This document shows, one piece after another, positions 1 through 7,046 of a stretch of DNA of 33,919 nucleotides (position 1 is the stretch's first letter; each line of letters begins with the position of its first letter). The DNA lies in assembly GCA_021773365.1 (NCBI GenBank), contig JAJFKF010000104.1:1-33919 (forward strand), given 5' to 3'. The stretch comes from Gammaproteobacteria bacterium (GTDB lineage: Bacteria > Pseudomonadota > Gammaproteobacteria > Steroidobacterales > Steroidobacteraceae). Under the pieces are notes generated by a model. The model worked only from the letters and a program-made list of their open reading frames with translations, was not told the DNA's origin and ran no database searches. The translations under genes were made by a program, and so were the position numbers.

Positions 1-7
1 GATCGTC

Positions 8-27
8 AAAAACCCAGGATGGTTTTT
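8..27. terminator. Hairpin downstream of bioB, probable terminator
   Basis: Seven-base inverted repeat AAAAACC (8-14) and GGTTTTT (21-27) with a six-base loop, about 80 bases beyond the stop of bioB. Read on the minus strand it ends in a T-run, so it fits a small Rho-independent terminator. The A/T ends make it usable from either side. The rest of 1-105 shows no gene. Confidence 0.5.
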
Positions 28-105
28 GCCGAAGCCCCCCATGGACGGGTTCACGGGCGGTCCTGAAAAGCCCTCCCCGATCCACACACCGGCCCGGCAC
101 AGCGT

Positions 106-1089
106 CTATCCCTGCGTACCACATCCCTCCGCCTGAATTCCCAGCCGCTCAAACAACCGCCGATCCTCCTCCACATCCGGATTCCCCGTAGTCAGCAGCT
201 TCTCCCCATAGAAAATCGAATTGGCCCCCGCCAGAAAGCAAAGCGCCTGTAGTTCCTCACTCATCTCCTCGCGCCCGGCAGACAACCGCACATGCGACTT
301 CGGCATCAGAATTCTCGCCACCGCCACCGTGCGCACGAACTCCAGCGGATCGAGTTTCTCGCTGCCGTTCAGCGGCGTGCCTTCAACCTGCACCAGCTGG
401 TTGATCGGCACACTCTCCGGGTGCTCGCTCAACGTCGCCAGCGTATGCAGCAGCTTTGCCCGGTCGATCTGCCCCTCGCCCATGCCAAGAATGCCGCCGC
501 AACAAACTTTCAAACCAGCTGCCCGCACCGTTTGCAGAGTGTCAAGCCGGTCCTGGTAGGTCCGCGTGGTGATGATTTTTTCGTAGAACTCCGACGAGGT
601 ATCCAGGTTGTGGTTGTAGAAATCCAGCCCGGCGTCTTTCAGCTCCTGCGCCTGTTCCGCCGTCAGCATCCCCAGCGTCGCGCAGGTCTCCATCCCCAGT
701 GCGCTGACCTCGCGCACCATGGCGCTGATCTTCTCCATGTCGCGCTTCTTGGGGCTACGGTACGCCGCGCCCATGCAGAAGCGCGTTGCGCCCGCCGCCT
801 TGGCCGCCCGCGCCCGCTCCAGAACCGTCTCGGCGCTCATCAGCTCTTCGCGCTCGAGCCCGGTGTCATAGCGGACGCTTTGCGGGCAGTAGGCGCAATC
901 TTCCGGACAGGCGCCCGTCTTGATGCTGAGCAGCGTGCTCACCTGCACCCGGTTCGGGTCATGGCAGGCGCGGTGCACCTGCTGCGCATGAAAGACAAGG
1001 TCCGCGAAGGGCAGCGCGAACAGCGCGCCCACCTCATCCAGCGTCCAGTCATTGCGGATCTGTATTTCGGTCGGCTTGTGGGGGGGCAT
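106..1089 (-). CDS. bioB: Biotin synthase BioB
   Basis: Radical-SAM, iron-sulfur enzyme that inserts sulfur into dethiobiotin, the last step of biotin synthesis, in the cytoplasm. The predicted 327-residue protein carries the SAM-cluster motif CPEDCAYC with cysteines at 61, 65 and 68. The YNHNLDTS motif typical of the family is also present. Length is normal (E. coli 346). The reading frame is open back to 1161, but that upstream ATG falls inside a TTGACA promoter element and adds a basic, non-homologous leader. The ATG at 1089, which begins [10 protein letters not shown], is therefore preferred. It is divergent from comF, an arrangement common in Gammaproteobacteria. No other biotin genes are visible in the window. 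Confidence 0.96.
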   Translation of the reverse strand: MPPHKPTEIQIRNDWTLDEVGALFALPFADLVFHAQQVHRACHDPNRVQVSTLLSIKTGACPEDCAYCPQSVRYDTGLEREELMSAETVLERARAAKAAGATRFCMGAAYRSPKKRDMEKISAMVREVSALGMETCATLGMLTAEQAQELKDAGLDFYNHNLDTSSEFYEKIITTRTYQDRLDTLQTVRAAGLKVCCGGILGMGEGQIDRAKLLHTLATLSEHPESVPINQLVQVEGTPLNGSEKLDPLEFVRTVAVARILMPKSHVRLSAGREEMSEELQALCFLAGANSIFYGEKLLTTGNPDVEEDRRLFERLGIQAEGCGTQG

Positions 1090-1132
1090 TCGCACAGTCT
1101 TTCGGTGTCGCGGGGCGCCGCGGATGCGCGGC

Positions 1133-1161
1133 ATATTCCTGTTCGGCCCCTGAACTGTCAA
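1133..1161 (-). promoter_or_regulatory. Predicted bioB promoter
   Basis: On the minus strand a perfect -35 box TTGACA (1161-1156) is followed by a 17-base spacer and GAATAT (1138-1133). This places the start about 37 bases before the bioB ATG at 1089. The spacer holds an inverted repeat GTTC/GAAC separated by seven bases, which may be an operator. The promoter overlaps the short gap before comF. Confidence 0.55.
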
Positions 1162-1176
1162 CCGGAGGACGCATTC

Positions 1177-1932
1177 ATGGTTAACGGATGGACCGCGGGC
1201 TGGAATGCGCTGGCCAGGCGCACCCAGTGCTGGATTCTGCCGCCGAGCTGCGTGCTCTGCGGCGACAGAGGGCAGTCTCCACTACTGGATATCTGCGCAC
1301 CCTGCGCCGCTGATCTGCCGCTCAATCCCTCAGCCTGCCCCCGATGCGCCCAGCCCCTGCTTCCGGGGTTCGTCGTCCCAGGGGCCTGTGCCCGGTGCCT
1401 GAGTCGTCCGCATCCCTTCGACCGGGCCCTCGCTCCTTTTCTATATGACTATCCTCTCGACCACCTCATCCACGCCTTCAAGTACGGCGCTGTACTGGCC
1501 TACGGCAGGGTGCTGGGCACGCTGCTGGCGCATTACGTCTGTGCACGCGGGGAGCCACAGCCGCAGGCGCTGCTACCGGTGCCGCTGCATCCCAAACGCC
1601 ACCGGGAACGCGGCTTCAATCAGGCGCACGAACTGGCGCGCCCGATGGCGGAGCTGCTGGAAATTCCCATCGACGACACCTTGTGCCGCCGCAGGCGAGC
1701 GACGGAGGATCAGACGGAGCTGAACGCGGCACAGCGCCGCCGCAACGTACGCAATGCGTTCTGCCTGACGCGCAAGCCGCAGTACACACACGTGGCGCTG
1801 ATCGATGATGTCCTCACCACGGGCAGTACCGCCGGGGAAGTGGCGAAGATCCTCAAGCTTCAGGGCGTTGAACGGGTGGAAGTCTGGGCGATCGCGCGTG
1901 CCGCATCGCAGCTGCAGAAGGGGTCGCCATGA
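1177..1932 (+). CDS. comF: ComF-family phosphoribosyltransferase-like protein
   Basis: A 251-residue member of the ComF/GntX family, linked to DNA uptake in competent bacteria but with an unsettled biochemical role. The N-terminal third has a four-cysteine zinc-binding pattern (CVLC, CAPC, CPRC, CARC). The C-terminal half is a PRTase fold ending in the PRPP-binding loop [13 protein letters not shown]. The frame is open far upstream, but ATG 1177 has a good ribosome site (CGGAGGA, 1163-1169) and matches the family start. It is divergent from bioB. The stop at 1932 is followed by the ccdAB palindrome after 29 bases. Confidence 0.93.
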   Translation: MVNGWTAGWNALARRTQCWILPPSCVLCGDRGQSPLLDICAPCAADLPLNPSACPRCAQPLLPGFVVPGACARCLSRPHPFDRALAPFLYDYPLDHLIHAFKYGAVLAYGRVLGTLLAHYVCARGEPQPQALLPVPLHPKRHRERGFNQAHELARPMAELLEIPIDDTLCRRRRATEDQTELNAAQRRRNVRNAFCLTRKPQYTHVALIDDVLTTGSTAGEVAKILKLQGVERVEVWAIARAASQLQKGSP

Positions 1933-1961
1933 ACGTTCGGTTCAAGGCCCATCCCTTGCTC

Positions 1962-2002
1962 CCGGCACCTCCATGCGCATACTATGCGCATGGAGGTGCC
2001 GG
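1962..2002. repeat. 41-bp near-perfect palindrome, putative ccdAB operator
   Basis: Two perfect 20-base arms (1962-1981 and 1983-2002) are separated by a single C. The right arm contains the GGAGG ribosome site (1992-1996) of the ccdA start at 2004. In RNA the arms would form a long hairpin hiding that site. In DNA the palindrome is a natural target for the CcdA/CcdB complex, which autoregulates its operon in known systems. No clear -10/-35 was assigned. Confidence 0.75.
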
Positions 2003-2003
2003 C

Positions 2004-2255
2004 ATGAAACCCGCCTACAACACAGCTGCCCGCAAGCGCCCGGTCAATCTGACCCTGAATGAGGACCTCGTCGTCCGCGCCCGCAAGGTGACCGACAACC
2101 TGTCCGCCGTGGTCGAGTCTCTGCTGGCTGATTTTCTGGAGTCCGAAACACAGCGCCGCGCCGCCCAGGCAGACCTGATCGAGGCCACCGTGGCCACCTG
2201 GAATCGCTTCGCCGAAACGCATGGCGCCTTTGCCGACCAGCATTCGACGCTCTGA
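2004..2255 (+). CDS. ccdA: CcdA-family antitoxin
   Basis: Small antitoxin of a type II toxin-antitoxin pair, predicted to bind and neutralise the CcdB toxin encoded next and to repress the operon. The 83-residue protein has an N-terminal ribbon-helix-helix-like DNA-binding segment (PVNLTLNEDLVVRAR) and a C-terminal toxin-binding tail. That tail, ETHGAFADQHSTL, closely resembles the end of F-plasmid CcdA. The frame is open from 1929, but the ATG at 2004 has GGAGG seven bases upstream and removes a palindrome-encoded leader. The stop overlaps the ccdB start by one base (TGATG at 2253-2257), so the two are translationally coupled. Confidence 0.9.
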   Translation: MKPAYNTAARKRPVNLTLNEDLVVRARKVTDNLSAVVESLLADFLESETQRRAAQADLIEATVATWNRFAETHGAFADQHSTL

Positions 2256-2575
2256 TGGCGCAGTTCGACGTCCATCGCAATACCGGCAAGCACCGGAACA
2301 TCATTCCTTTCGTGGTTGTGGTCCAGTCCTCCTTGTACCAGGGCTACGGACGTCGTGTGGTCGTGCCACTGGTCAAGGTCTCCGCGCTGGGCAGGATTGC
2401 CAACCCGCGCTTCAATCCTGTGTTCCGGATCAGGAAGATTTCCGTAGCGCTTCACCCGCTGGAGATCGTTTCAGTCGCCAGCGATCAGCTGGGCGCACCG
2501 GTCGATTCGCTGGTGCAGGATGGCGACATCATCATTGCCGCGCTGGATGAGCTGATGACGCGAGTGGCCGGGTAA
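2255..2575 (+). CDS. ccdB: CcdB-family toxin
   Basis: The 106-residue toxin of the pair. F-plasmid CcdB poisons DNA gyrase. The family pattern is seen in the N-terminal QFDVHRN strand, the central GRRVVVPL stretch and the conserved SVASDQLGAPV segment near the C-terminal third. It differs from F CcdB in its last residues: F CcdB ends in a Trp-Gly-Ile tail needed for gyrase poisoning, whereas this protein ends LMTRVAG without tryptophan. Gyrase may still be the target, since chromosomal homologues vary here, but activity is not certain. It is encoded immediately after ccdA with a one-base overlap. Confidence 0.9.
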   Translation: MAQFDVHRNTGKHRNIIPFVVVVQSSLYQGYGRRVVVPLVKVSALGRIANPRFNPVFRIRKISVALHPLEIVSVASDQLGAPVDSLVQDGDIIIAALDELMTRVAG

Positions 2576-2617
2576 CACCGGCACCGTGACGGGAGTCTGC
2601 TGAAGGAGCTGCCCGCG

Positions 2618-2647
2618 GGCGAGCAGAAAATCCGATTTCCGCTCGCC
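2618..2647. repeat. Imperfect palindrome between ccdB and the sigma gene
   Basis: Arms GGCGAGC (2618-2624) and GCTCGCC (2641-2647) are perfect. The inner bases GAAAAT and ATTTCC extend the pairing with one mismatch. It could end ccdAB transcription or act as an operator for the sigma gene that starts 28 bases later. There is no T-run after it, so a simple Rho-independent terminator is less likely. Confidence 0.4.
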
Positions 2648-2674
2648 AGCCCTCAACCGATTTATGCTGTAAGC

Positions 2675-3253
2675 ATGAGTCCCGCCTCCGAAAACCCGCC
2701 TGTCCATGTTGCATCGCCCACAGCGGCGCGCGCTGAGGTCATTTCGCAGCTGTTCCGCGAGCACAACCGCGCACTGGTCAACTTTCTGTCGACCCGGCTG
2801 CGCGATGAGCAGGAAGCGAAGGAGGCCGCGCAGGAGGCCTACGTCAAATTGCTGCAGCTCGATCAGCCCGTGGCCAGCAGCATACTGCGCTGGACCCTGT
2901 TCAAGATTGCCCGCTGCATTGCCATCGACCGCCAGCGCCAACATGTGTCGCGCGGACGGGTGGACCGGCTGGAGGTTTTCGACGAGCTCGACGCCGCCAA
3001 CCCCACCGAGGGGCAGGCCATGGCGAGCGATGAGCTGGCGCGATTGCAAAGCGCCCTCGATGAGCTGCCACGCAAATGCCGACGCGCCTTCGAACTGCAG
3101 CGCTTTCACGGCCTGTCCACCGCTCAGATCGCCGCGGAAATGGGTTTGACCGACCGCATGATCCGTCACTATGTCCGTCGTGGGCTGGTCTACTGCCGCT
3201 TCCGCCTGGACGGCGCTTCACGCGCGGACGCGCGCAGGGAGGCACAGCTGTGA
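2675..3253 (+). CDS. ECF sigma factor, FecI type (module A)
   Basis: A 192-residue extracytoplasmic-function RNA polymerase sigma factor. Region 2 lies at about residues 25-100 (LFREHNRALVNFLSTRLRDE through KIARCIAIDRQRQ). Region 4 lies at about 125-180, with the helix-turn-helix LSTAQIAAEMGLTDRMIRHYV. The FecR anti-sigma gene follows with a four-base overlap (GTGA at 3250-3253), and a TonB receptor comes after that. This is the classic cell-surface signalling order. By analogy with FecI it should direct transcription of the receptor gene when the receptor binds its ligand. The start lacks a clear ribosome site and lies inside a small inverted repeat ATGCT-GTA-AGCAT (2664-2676). Confidence 0.92.
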   Translation: MSPASENPPVHVASPTAARAEVISQLFREHNRALVNFLSTRLRDEQEAKEAAQEAYVKLLQLDQPVASSILRWTLFKIARCIAIDRQRQHVSRGRVDRLEVFDELDAANPTEGQAMASDELARLQSALDELPRKCRRAFELQRFHGLSTAQIAAEMGLTDRMIRHYVRRGLVYCRFRLDGASRADARREAQL

Positions 3254-4197
3254 ACATCGCACCGGCTACACGCGCCGATCAGGCGGCGGACTGGTTCCTG
3301 CGCCTGCGCGAGGAGGCCTCGGAAGACGAACTGCGTGACTGGACCCAGTGGTGCTCCGAGGACGCGGAGAATCTGCGTGAGTACGAACGTATCCGCGCCA
3401 CCTGGCAGGGCCTGGGGCAACTTCCCACTGGTGGCGGGCGCAACATTGCGGCAACTTCAGCGCGCTATCGCGCCCTGGCTGCCGCGGCAGCTTGCCTGCT
3501 CATCGGCGGCGCCGCCGGGCTGGCGTGGAAATCCGGCTGGTTCATGCAGGATAAACAGGTACTGTCGACGCAGAAAACCACCAATGAGTCCGCCACGCTT
3601 CCCGACGGATCAACACTGACGCTGGCACCGCGCACCAATGTTGCAGTGGACTTCAGCGGCGCTACCCGCAGCCTTGATCTCTCGCAGGGTGAGGCTTACT
3701 TCACCGTGCATCCGGACAAACTGAAACCCTTTGTGGTGAAAACCGCCGGGCTGCAGGTCACGGCGGTAGGCACCGCCTTCAATATCAGGTCCGTGCCCGA
3801 TCGCGTGGTGGTGACAGTGACGGAGGGAATGGTCGAAGCCGCCAATGGCGCCGAAAGCTGGCGGGTGGCAGCCGGCCATCAGATCGACTACGACCTGCGG
3901 CACCGATCCGCGCGCATTGCCGCGGTCGATCCCGACCGCGAGCTGGGCTGGCGCGAGGGCAGGCTGGAGTACCTCGATAAACCACTGGCCACCGTGGTCG
4001 CAGATGCCAACCGTTACTCGGAACGGCGAATCGAGATCGCCGATCCGCAGCTGGAGGCGCTGACTTACACCGGCACCATTTTTACGCAGTCACTGGATGA
4101 CTGGCTGCAGGCCATGGAAAGTACCTTTGATATTGATGTGGAGACGCGTGGCGAGCGGGTGCTTCTGCGCGTCCGTGACAATGTTGCGGGCAGTTGA
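3250..4197 (+). CDS. FecR-family anti-sigma factor (module A)
   Basis: Inner-membrane regulator predicted to hold the preceding sigma factor and to receive the signal from the receptor's STN domain in the periplasm. The 315-residue protein has a cytoplasmic N-terminal domain (about 8-55, QAADWFLRLREEAS) and one membrane segment (about 74-93). A periplasmic FecR domain (about 103-200) contains LPDGSTLTLAPRTNVAVDF and VGTAFNIR, followed by a C-terminal receptor-contact domain (about 235-305). The GTG start at 3250 overlaps the sigma stop. The longer upstream frame would run inside the sigma gene and is rejected. The receptor gene begins 120 bases downstream. Confidence 0.93.
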   Translation: MNIAPATRADQAADWFLRLREEASEDELRDWTQWCSEDAENLREYERIRATWQGLGQLPTGGGRNIAATSARYRALAAAAACLLIGGAAGLAWKSGWFMQDKQVLSTQKTTNESATLPDGSTLTLAPRTNVAVDFSGATRSLDLSQGEAYFTVHPDKLKPFVVKTAGLQVTAVGTAFNIRSVPDRVVVTVTEGMVEAANGAESWRVAAGHQIDYDLRHRSARIAAVDPDRELGWREGRLEYLDKPLATVVADANRYSERRIEIADPQLEALTYTGTIFTQSLDDWLQAMESTFDIDVETRGERVLLRVRDNVAGS

Positions 4198-4272
4198 TTA
4201 CCTGCAGCAGAGACCGGTGTTGCCGCGAGGGCCGCACGGGAAATTTCCGCTTTGTCCGACTCACCCGGTTTA

Positions 4273-4300
4273 GGAGTTACAGGTACGGACCTGTAACTCC
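4273..4300 (+). promoter_or_regulatory. Perfect 12-bp stem hairpin before the TonB receptor gene
   Basis: Arms GGAGTTACAGGT (4273-4284) and ACCTGTAACTCC (4289-4300) pair perfectly around the four-base loop ACGG, 17 bases before the receptor ATG. It could be a DNA operator, a 5' untranslated RNA stabiliser or a translational control hairpin. The ribosome site (AGGGGAAG) follows directly. A ten-base palindrome GGAAATTTCC lies upstream at 4239-4248 and may be part of a sigma-dependent promoter, but no convincing -10 was found. Confidence 0.6.
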
Positions 4301-4317
4301 AAAATCAGGGGAAGCAC

Positions 4318-7026
4318 ATGCATCGATTCAAGTCATCGTTTCTGGTTCTCGCGGCAACCTTGATCTGCCTGCCATGCTGGGCGCTGGATCTGAGCCGCGA
4401 AGTGAAATTCAGTATTCCCGCCCAGGGGCTGGATGCGGCGCTGGTGGAATTCTCCAAGCAGGCGCAGCTGCAGGTGGTGACCTCCGGTGCGCAGGTGGGC
4501 AAGCTCAAGAGCGCCGGCGTGACCGGCAAGCTCAGCATTGCCGATGCGCTCGACCGGCTACTGCGCGCATCGGGGCTATCATTCAAGCCCGTCGGTGAGA
4601 GCGCCATTTCGATCGGCAGTTTCGAAGTCGATGCCCGCCGCGCTTCGCGGACACATGACATGGCGGTCGACGACAGTCTGCGTCTTGCCCGAACAGGCGA
4701 TGCGACCGCGACCGTGCAGGCAGAGGACGAACGCAAGGCGGAGAAGGCCTCGCGTGAGGCCATGGATGCAGCCCAGGGTGAAGCCCAGGAAATCGTCGTC
4801 ACCGGTACCAACATCAAGGGCGTGGCACCGGTCGGCTCGCCGGTCATCGTCATCGACGAGGAATCCATCCGCCAGAGCGGCTACTCCAGCACCGAGCAGC
4901 TGCTGCAGGCCCTGCCACAGAACTTCCGCGGTGGCCAGGCCGGCGCCGTCGCCGACCTGAACATGAGTACCGGCTCATTGAACCGCGTCAACGGTACGGC
5001 CGGTTCCGGCGTAAACCTGCGCGGCCTGGGCTCTGCCTCCACTCTGATGTTGATCAATGGTCGGCGCATCTCCGCATCCTCCGCAGGGACGTTCACCGAT
5101 ATTTCCATGATCCCCATTGCCGCCATCGAACGCATCGAGATCCTCAGTGACGGCGCCTCCGCCATCTACGGCGCCGACGCGGTGGCCGGCGTGATCAACG
5201 TTATCCTCAAGAAAAACTACGACACCGCCGAAAGCCGTGTGCGCTACGGCTTCACCACGGAAAAAGGACGCGAGGAACTACGCCTGTCGCAGAACTATGG
5301 CACCAGCTGGAACGGCGGTGGTATGACCATGGCCGTGGACTATCTTGATCAGAGTCAGTTGCTGGCCAGCGAGCGGGACTTCACCGCAAATGTGATTCCG
5401 CAGAACTCGATTTTCCCGGCCGATGAACTGATCAGCGGCGTTCTCAGCGCGCGCCAGCAGATCGGGCGCAACTGGATGCTGGAGGCCGACGTGCAGCACT
5501 CCCGCTCCGACCGGCGGCTGATCAGCGCCAGCTCCTTCTCTCGCAGCGAAAGCACGATCAAACCGGAGCGTACCAACGCCGTACTGAGCTTGGGATACGA
5601 GGCCTTTTCCGACTGGAGCTTTTCCCTGAATGGTTCCGTTAGCCAGGAGCACACCAAGGCGTACCTGACCAGCATCAATCCAACCACGGAGGCGGTGAAC
5701 TACACCTATATCCAGACGCAGAACCAGGACCAGCGCAGCGCTGAACTGCAGGGCAATGGATCGCTGTTTGATCTGCCTGCCGGTGCGCTGAAACTGGCCT
5801 TTGGCGGCTCCTATCGCGAGGAGGAATACTTTCGCTTCATCGACCTGTACAACTTCGGGCAGAGCGCGGATCGCGACGTATCTTCGGCGTTCGTCGAACT
5901 GCACATTCCGCTGATTGGCGCAGAAAATATCCGCCCGGGCGCACAGCGGCTCGAACTTTCCATGGCCGCGCGTTATGACGACTACGCCGACTTCGGCAGC
6001 TCCACTAATCCGAAGATCGGTCTGTCCTGGACGCCCTACGACAACCTGACGCTGCGCACCAGCTACAGCACCTCCTTCCGCGCGCCCTCGACCGGGTTCG
6101 AGCTGTACCAGGGTGATCGGGGGGTGACCGGCATCGACCTGCAGGCCTTTTATGCGCCCGACGGCAATGGCTTCGTTCCGGTGGTGCTGCTGTTTGGCTC
6201 AGAGCAGTTACGGCCGGAGGAATCAAAGAACTGGACGTTCGGCTTTACCTGGCAGCCCGATGCCCTGCAGGATCTGACCATCGGCTTCTCCTACTACGAT
6301 ATCTCCTATACCGACCGGATTATCGTGCCGCCCTTTGACTTCGGCGCTCTGGCCAATCCGCAACTGGCCGCATTCCTGGACTTCTACGACAGCCCGGCTG
6401 AAGTCGCGGCCATCGTGAACAGCTACGTGGCGCAGGGCGCGTTCCTGGGCGACTACACCAACGGTATTTTCGGTCCCGACCCGTTGAGCCAGATCACCAC
6501 GATATACAGCTACCTGCAGCAGAACGCCGACAGCGTCGACGTGAAGGGATTCGATGTCACGCTCGACTATCCCTTCAGCGCGGGCGGCAACCTGTTCAAC
6601 GTGGCCTTCAACGCCAACTACATCGACGGCATGGTCAACGTGCCCTCGCCAGGCGCGCTGGCCTACGACCTGGTGGACACCTTCGCCAATCCACCCGATC
6701 TGCGCTTCAGGAGTTCGCTGTCGTGGCTGCGCGGCGGTTTCAATGGCGCAGTCAATCTCAACTACACCGATTCCTACACCGACACCTCGGCTCTTGTCGA
6801 CCGGCGCGTGGAGACTTACGTAACGGTGGATACGACGCTGCGTTACATGTTCGACAATCCCGTCAGCCCCGTGCTGGATGGTTTGTCGCTGTCGCTGTTT
6901 GCGACGAACCTGTTTGACGAGTCGCCGCCTTATGTAGAGCTGTCCGGATCCAACGCCAACTACGACGGCGCCAATGCCAATCCTCTGGGCCGCTTCATCG
7001 GACTGGAGATTGCCAAACGCTGGTGA
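4318..7026 (+). CDS. TonB-dependent outer-membrane receptor with STN domain (module A)
   Basis: A 902-residue outer-membrane transporter/transducer. A signal peptide (about 1-22, ending CWA) is followed by an STN signalling domain (about 30-100; FSIPAQGLDAALVEFSKQAQL and RLLRASGLSF). The TonB-box-like motif EIVVTGTN (about 157) leads into a plug domain (about 165-300) with VNLRGLGSASTLMLINGRR and IERIEILSDGASAIYGADA. The remainder is a beta-barrel ending in an aromatic residue (AKRW). The STN domain should contact FecR, encoded just upstream, so transport and gene control are linked. The ligand is not evident. Upstream lies a strong hairpin. The next gene, a secreted redox fusion, is tightly linked and probably co-transcribed. 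Confidence 0.95.
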   Translation: MHRFKSSFLVLAATLICLPCWALDLSREVKFSIPAQGLDAALVEFSKQAQLQVVTSGAQVGKLKSAGVTGKLSIADALDRLLRASGLSFKPVGESAISIGSFEVDARRASRTHDMAVDDSLRLARTGDATATVQAEDERKAEKASREAMDAAQGEAQEIVVTGTNIKGVAPVGSPVIVIDEESIRQSGYSSTEQLLQALPQNFRGGQAGAVADLNMSTGSLNRVNGTAGSGVNLRGLGSASTLMLINGRRISASSAGTFTDISMIPIAAIERIEILSDGASAIYGADAVAGVINVILKKNYDTAESRVRYGFTTEKGREELRLSQNYGTSWNGGGMTMAVDYLDQSQLLASERDFTANVIPQNSIFPADELISGVLSARQQIGRNWMLEADVQHSRSDRRLISASSFSRSESTIKPERTNAVLSLGYEAFSDWSFSLNGSVSQEHTKAYLTSINPTTEAVNYTYIQTQNQDQRSAELQGNGSLFDLPAGALKLAFGGSYREEEYFRFIDLYNFGQSADRDVSSAFVELHIPLIGAENIRPGAQRLELSMAARYDDYADFGSSTNPKIGLSWTPYDNLTLRTSYSTSFRAPSTGFELYQGDRGVTGIDLQAFYAPDGNGFVPVVLLFGSEQLRPEESKNWTFGFTWQPDALQDLTIGFSYYDISYTDRIIVPPFDFGALANPQLAAFLDFYDSPAEVAAIVNSYVAQGAFLGDYTNGIFGPDPLSQITTIYSYLQQNADSVDVKGFDVTLDYPFSAGGNLFNVAFNANYIDGMVNVPSPGALAYDLVDTFANPPDLRFRSSLSWLRGGFNGAVNLNYTDSYTDTSALVDRRVETYVTVDTTLRYMFDNPVSPVLDGLSLSLFATNLFDESPPYVELSGSNANYDGANANPLGRFIGLEIAKRW

Positions 7027-7046
7027 GGTGCGCGAACATTCGCGGC

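Noticed and set aside
292-1176. Open frame extending comF upstream to 292
   Set aside because: It runs antisense through bioB. The ComF family start and ribosome site are at 1177.
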